A DNA stretch of 8,541 nucleotides from Thermoprotei archaeon (GTDB lineage: Archaea; Thermoproteota; Thermoprotei; QMSL01; B3-G16). Below are positions 5,739 to 8,541 of the stretch, one piece after another. How positions within the stretch are numbered: the stretch's first letter is position 1; each line of letters opens with the position of its first letter. The notes under the pieces were generated by a model. It did not search any database, was not told the origin of the DNA, and worked only from the letters and a program-made list of their open reading frames with translations. The stretch covers positions 1 to 8,541 of the forward strand of contig JAGGUS010000015.1 in the NCBI GenBank assembly GCA_021158375.1. Direction: 5' to 3'. Both the position numbers and the translations under genes were made by a program.

Positions 5739-6526
5739 TTCCTACTCACCATTAATCTGAATACTATAAAGAGCAAGAGGGCTAGCAGTACTAAAGGTAT
5801 GGAAAGAGCTATAGCATATTTTAACCCATATGTATTAAGCCATTCAAGAGTTAAGACATTTATTGTTTTAGGGAAGTACGCAACCACGAGTATGGCACCA
5901 ATTTCACTTAATGCTCGGGCCCAAGCGAGGATGGCACCAGCTAATATACTTTGACTGGCTAAGGGTAAGGATATTGTAGTAAATGCCTTAAATGCTGAGG
6001 CCCCAAGACTCCTTGCTACTAATTCAAGCGTAGGATTTACGGATTCGAAACCTATCTTAATAGTATCCACCATTAAAGGGAAGGAGACGAACATCATAGT
6101 TATTACTATTCCCCAGAAGTTGTCTTCAATTGTAATATTAAGGGCTTTTAATAGATCACCTAAGAGACCACGACCACTATAAGCACATAAAATCATAATA
6201 CCTGCAACGGTATGTGGTAACATAAGGGGGATGTCAATAATCCCCTCTACAATCGACTTACCAACGAAGTTAGATCTAGCTAGTAGATATGCTATAGGAA
6301 TGCCTAACGTTATCAAGAGCATAGTTGAAATAGAGGATGCTTCCAATGTTATTAAGAACACCTTTCGCGTCTGAACATAAAATATAGGATCTTTTAGATA
6401 GATCTTAGCCAATATATTGGGATCTAGTAACAGGAATAAGGCTATGATAGGCAGTACTATGAAGCATATGCCTAAAGTGGTTATAGATACGAAAAGCAAC
6501 ATTAGAGATTCAGCTCTTCTTAACAT
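5735..6526 (-). CDS. wtpB: tungstate/molybdate ABC transporter permease (WtpB)
   Basis: A 263-residue inner-membrane permease of the ModB/WtpB type. Six hydrophobic segments are visible at about 11-34, 57-81, 96-116, 137-155, 190-214 and 235-258. The cytoplasmic EAA loop that docks on the ATPase lies at about 168-187 (ELVARSLGASAFKAFTTISL) with its conserved Gly175. DIPLMLPHTVAGI (98-110) and WARALSEIGAIL (202-213) are typical of molybdate/tungstate permeases. The gene starts at ATG 6526, inside the last codons of wtpA (17-base overlap), and ends overlapping wtpC by 4 bases, so the three genes form one translationally coupled unit. A GAGG at 6530-6533 and a GGAG at 6537-6540 could each bind the ribosome. 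Confidence 0.92.
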   Translation of the reverse strand: MLRRAESLMLLFVSITTLGICFIVLPIIALFLLLDPNILAKIYLKDPIFYVQTRKVFLITLEASSISTMLLITLGIPIAYLLARSNFVGKSIVEGIIDIPLMLPHTVAGIMILCAYSGRGLLGDLLKALNITIEDNFWGIVITMMFVSFPLMVDTIKIGFESVNPTLELVARSLGASAFKAFTTISLPLASQSILAGAILAWARALSEIGAILVVAYFPKTINVLTLEWLNTYGLKYAIALSIPLVLLALLLFIVFRLMVSRK

Positions 6527-7562
6527 ATTCCTCTAACTCCTTAGGTACATTTCCATAGCCTATAGCTTCCTTAAGAGGAGGTTGCCCGTATTCCTCAAAG
6601 ACCTTTTTGCCTTTATCACTAAGCAGTAATTTAACGAACTCTAACGCTAACTGCTTGTTTTTAGATTCATTAAGGACGGCTACTCCATAGACTATCGATT
6701 TCATAGGAATGGCCTTTTCCTTGTCCGTTCCACTAAGTATATGTACTACTACCTTTGAATAGAAGTTGTCTAAGGACGGATCACCTAAATTTATCTCCTT
6801 GGGAAGGTTTATGAAATTGAGTTTATGCTGAATAGCAATACTGCGATATTCAAATGCGTAGTCTATTGCACCGCTTTCAAGAAGGGATATCAAGTCGACA
6901 CTCTTAGGCCTTATGATTAAGTTTCCATGTGGTGATATATTTGGTGATACGTATACGTGTACAGTCTCATTCTTAAAGATAGAGCAACGTATTCCATCAA
7001 TCTTAGATAGGAGAAGGTTGTTTAGTATCGAGCTATCGTTATATAGTATGCTTGCTAGAGCTATGACTCCGATAGCGCGATATCCACAGGGATCTTTATT
7101 TGGATCAGAAAAGCCGTATCTTACATAGGGCTTAGAAAGTATTTGGAACCATCTATCAGGATTCTTCGCAAGCTTATCAGCATATTTTGATTTATTCGTA
7201 TAGACTAAGACTATCTGATTTGTAGCAAATGCGATAAACCATGTAGTATACTTAGGTACAAGATACATAGGAATCAATCGATAATCAGCTACAGCAATTA
7301 TATCGCAAGCCTTATTTAGATCTATCACCTTGCGTATAGCCTCTATACTACCACTGGGTTCGATATATACCTCATAATGATAATTAGCTGTGAAGATAGT
7401 TGAAAGATTATCTAGAGGTATTTTTAAAGAGCCAGCACAGAATATCTTTAAAGCTAAGACTTTACTATGGTGAGTATAATAGACGTAAGTGGAACTAACC
7501 GCAATTAGAATAATGATGACGTATGGCATAATTCTCTTTAGGTAAGGGTACGTGATATGCAC
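6510..7562 (-). CDS. wtpA: tungstate/molybdate-binding protein (WtpA)
   Basis: The extracytoplasmic receptor of the transporter, 350 residues from GTG 7562. The sequence matches archaeal WtpA/ModA: FCAGSLKIPL (41-50) with the oxyanion-binding Ser, EPSGSIEAIRKV (68-79), IAVADYRLIP (89-98), GFSDPNKDPCGYR (150-162), IRPKSVDLISLLESGAIDY (217-235) and GQPPL (326-330). WtpA proteins hold tungstate octahedrally with two extra carboxylates; the acidic residues in the SDPNKDPCGYR and ESGAIDYAFEY regions are the likely ones here. The N-terminus has a Lys-Arg pair and then PYVIIILIAVSS, a signal or anchor segment without a lipobox. An upstream in-frame TTG (7604) is unlikely because the TATA box lies between. 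ATG 7529 is an alternative start but loses the Lys-Arg pair. High-affinity WtpA proteins often prefer tungstate; sequence alone does not settle tungstate against molybdate. Confidence 0.92.
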   Translation of the reverse strand: MHITYPYLKRIMPYVIIILIAVSSTYVYYTHHSKVLALKIFCAGSLKIPLDNLSTIFTANYHYEVYIEPSGSIEAIRKVIDLNKACDIIAVADYRLIPMYLVPKYTTWFIAFATNQIVLVYTNKSKYADKLAKNPDRWFQILSKPYVRYGFSDPNKDPCGYRAIGVIALASILYNDSSILNNLLLSKIDGIRCSIFKNETVHVYVSPNISPHGNLIIRPKSVDLISLLESGAIDYAFEYRSIAIQHKLNFINLPKEINLGDPSLDNFYSKVVVHILSGTDKEKAIPMKSIVYGVAVLNESKNKQLALEFVKLLLSDKGKKVFEEYGQPPLKEAIGYGNVPKELEEYVKKS

Positions 7563-7586
7563 CCCTAAGTAGAGAGTATCATAGGA

Positions 7587-7594
7587 ATATATAA
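7587..7594 (-). promoter_or_regulatory. TATA box of the wtpABC operon
   Basis: TTATATAT on the minus strand. Its centre lies 26-29 bases from GTG 7562, the distance expected if transcription begins at or within a few bases of that codon. It lies inside the longer reading frame from TTG 7604, which argues against that start. The palindromic operator candidate begins at its upstream edge. Confidence 0.6.
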
Positions 7595-7618
7595 GCGTTA
7601 TCAAAAATTGATAACGCT
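7594..7618. promoter_or_regulatory. 25-bp perfect palindrome, likely ModE-type operator
   Basis: Arms AGCGTTATCAA (7594-7604) and TTGATAACGCT (7608-7618) flank a 3-base centre. The arms contain CGTTAT...ATAACG, resembling the half-sites I recall for bacterial ModE operators. The palindrome overlaps the stop codon of the ModE-like regulator (7617-7619) and touches the wtp TATA box, covering the BRE, so a bound protein would be expected to block TFB/TBP, that is, repress. A transcriptional terminator for the regulator is the alternative, but no clean T-run follows on the minus strand (TTATATATT). Confidence 0.6.
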
Positions 7619-8541
7619 AAACGTTTACTATTGTTCCTATACATGTCGAATTGTACCTATAACCGGACATAGATCTCATGATGGAGAGAAATTTCCTACT
7701 TTTTAACGAGGTTATGAATCCATTTAGGTAGGCCTTAGGTACATTCTTAGGCACTACGAAGTCGAAACGTTCCCATCTTAATGGTACGAAGTGAAGTCCA
7801 TACATTTCAGCTACCCATTTGATAGCGACGCCAACGTCAGCTTCACCTTGGGCTATGCATCTTGCAACATCTATATGAGTTCGTACTTCATTTGAATATC
7901 CATTTATCCTCTTTGGTATTTCACGTGGATCTATACCAAATTCTATGGCTTTTTTGCTTAAGATATGGTCTAATAGTAGACGCGTTCCAGAGCCGTATAA
8001 TCTATTAACTAACTTAAGTTTACCATTGAACAGACCAACTAGAATCTCTCGTAAAGACATGCCAGTTCTAAGGACGAAACCTTGAAGTCGCTCATAACCT
8101 CTTATAAGTACTGCTTTCCCTGAAAGGAATTTCTTCACAAACGGTATGTTATACGACGATGTGTCTTCATCGTATAGGTGTATGCCACATATCGTAGCTT
8201 CCTCAAGGAGAAGCGAGGCTAATCCTTTAAGCGAACCTATCCAATGTACTTCTACATGAAAGCCCCTCTCACGCAGTATGCCGAATATATGTTCTAAGGC
8301 GATATCATGACTACCAGCATAAACTATAATTCCTCTCCTCATTCCTTTTGCGGACTTTCTTATGCTCAAAGTTTTACCGAAAAACCTCTGATATTCAGTG
8401 AGGAACTTCTCTAGTAGTCTACGGCCTTCATAAGTTAGTGTAGCACCACCACCAGCTGGACCTCCACGTCTAGCTTCAACTACCTTTATATTAAGACGTT
8501 TTTCAATACGCGAGATATATTCCCATGCACTTGAGTATGGA
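7617..8541 (-). CDS. ModE-type HTH fused to PBP-like sensor, 5' end cut
   Basis: The frame is open from the stop at 7617 to the window edge, giving 307 visible residues with the N-terminus missing. Residues 1-50 match the second half and wing of the ModE winged helix: SSAWEYISRIEKRLNIKVVE, then ARRGGPAGGGATLTYEGRRLL (23-43, with the Gly-rich wing). After a linker with FFGKTLSIRKSAKG, residues about 70-290 form a type 2 PBP-like domain (PF12727/COG1910 type): IGSLKGLASLL, HLYDEDTSSYNIP, VNRLYGSGTRLLLD (178-191), GYSNEVRTH (214-222), VARCIAQGEADVG and LHFVPLRWERFDFVVPK. This domain is thought to bind molybdate or tungstate, replacing the MOP domains of classical ModE. The TTG at 8369 would discard the DNA-binding domain and is not the true start. 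Its position before wtpABC suggests it controls that operon and perhaps itself. Confidence 0.9.
   Translation of the reverse strand, partial: PYSSAWEYISRIEKRLNIKVVEARRGGPAGGGATLTYEGRRLLEKFLTEYQRFFGKTLSIRKSAKGMRRGIIVYAGSHDIALEHIFGILRERGFHVEVHWIGSLKGLASLLLEEATICGIHLYDEDTSSYNIPFVKKFLSGKAVLIRGYERLQGFVLRTGMSLREILVGLFNGKLKLVNRLYGSGTRLLLDHILSKKAIEFGIDPREIPKRINGYSNEVRTHIDVARCIAQGEADVGVAIKWVAEMYGLHFVPLRWERFDFVVPKNVPKAYLNGFITSLKSRKFLSIMRSMSGYRYNSTCIGTIVNV

Noticed and set aside
6913..7128. Plus-strand open frame of 71 codons
   Set aside because: It lies wholly antisense inside wtpA and shows no promoter, ribosome site or domain.
7605..8369. Reading the regulator gene as a complete 250-residue PBP-like protein starting at TTG 8369
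   Set aside because: No ribosome site or TATA box precedes this TTG, and the uninterrupted upstream frame encodes a clear ModE DNA-binding domain.
1..8541. CRISPR arrays, insertion sequences, att sites or signs of recent transfer
   Set aside because: No regularly spaced repeats, transposase motifs or terminal inverted repeats were found, and codon use looks uniform across genes.

Overview
The window is a stretch of archaeal chromosome, most likely from a hyperthermophilic member of the Thermoproteota (crenarchaeal type). Three things point there. TATA boxes lie about 26 bases ahead of predicted starts. Some genes appear leaderless, while others carry GGTGA-type ribosome binding sites. The gene content combines di-myo-inositol phosphate (DIP) synthesis, a thermoprotectant pathway of hyperthermophiles, with a Wtp-type tungstate transporter. 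DNA is AT-rich, and Arg is mostly AGA/AGG and Ile often ATA. I do not assign a genus. All nine supported genes are on the minus strand, so transcription runs from high to low coordinates.

Region 1 (about 8541 to 5001) is a tungstate/molybdate module. It begins with a regulator cut by the window edge: a ModE-type winged helix fused to a periplasmic-binding-protein-like (PBP-like) sensor domain. The reading frame runs unbroken to the edge, well upstream of the first usable start codon. A perfect 25-bp palindrome (7594-7618) overlaps the regulator's stop codon and abuts the TATA box of the transporter operon, so it is a strong operator candidate. Then come wtpA (binding protein), wtpB (permease) and wtpC (ATPase), tightly packed with overlapping ends. 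wtpA probably starts at a leaderless GTG.

Region 2 (4889 to 1902) holds three of the four steps of DIP synthesis: CDP-inositol:inositol-1-phosphate transferase (DIPPS), CTP:inositol-1-phosphate cytidylyltransferase (IPCT) and inositol-1-phosphate synthase (MIPS). IPCT and DIPPS are separate genes and lie in the opposite order to the domains of the fused enzyme known from Archaeoglobus and Pyrococcus. Each gene has its own spacer with a candidate promoter, and those spacers contain inverted repeats. No phosphatase for the final step is present.

Region 3 (1788 to 58) holds a DUF1611/COG3367 protein with no clear role here, probably leaderless, and an unrecognised membrane-anchored or exported 187-residue protein whose N-terminus resembles a class III (pilin-type) signal peptide. 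The last 57 bases hold only a possible promoter for a gene beyond the edge. No tRNA, rRNA, CRISPR array or mobile element was seen. The longest gene-free stretch is 3075-3360 (286 bases).
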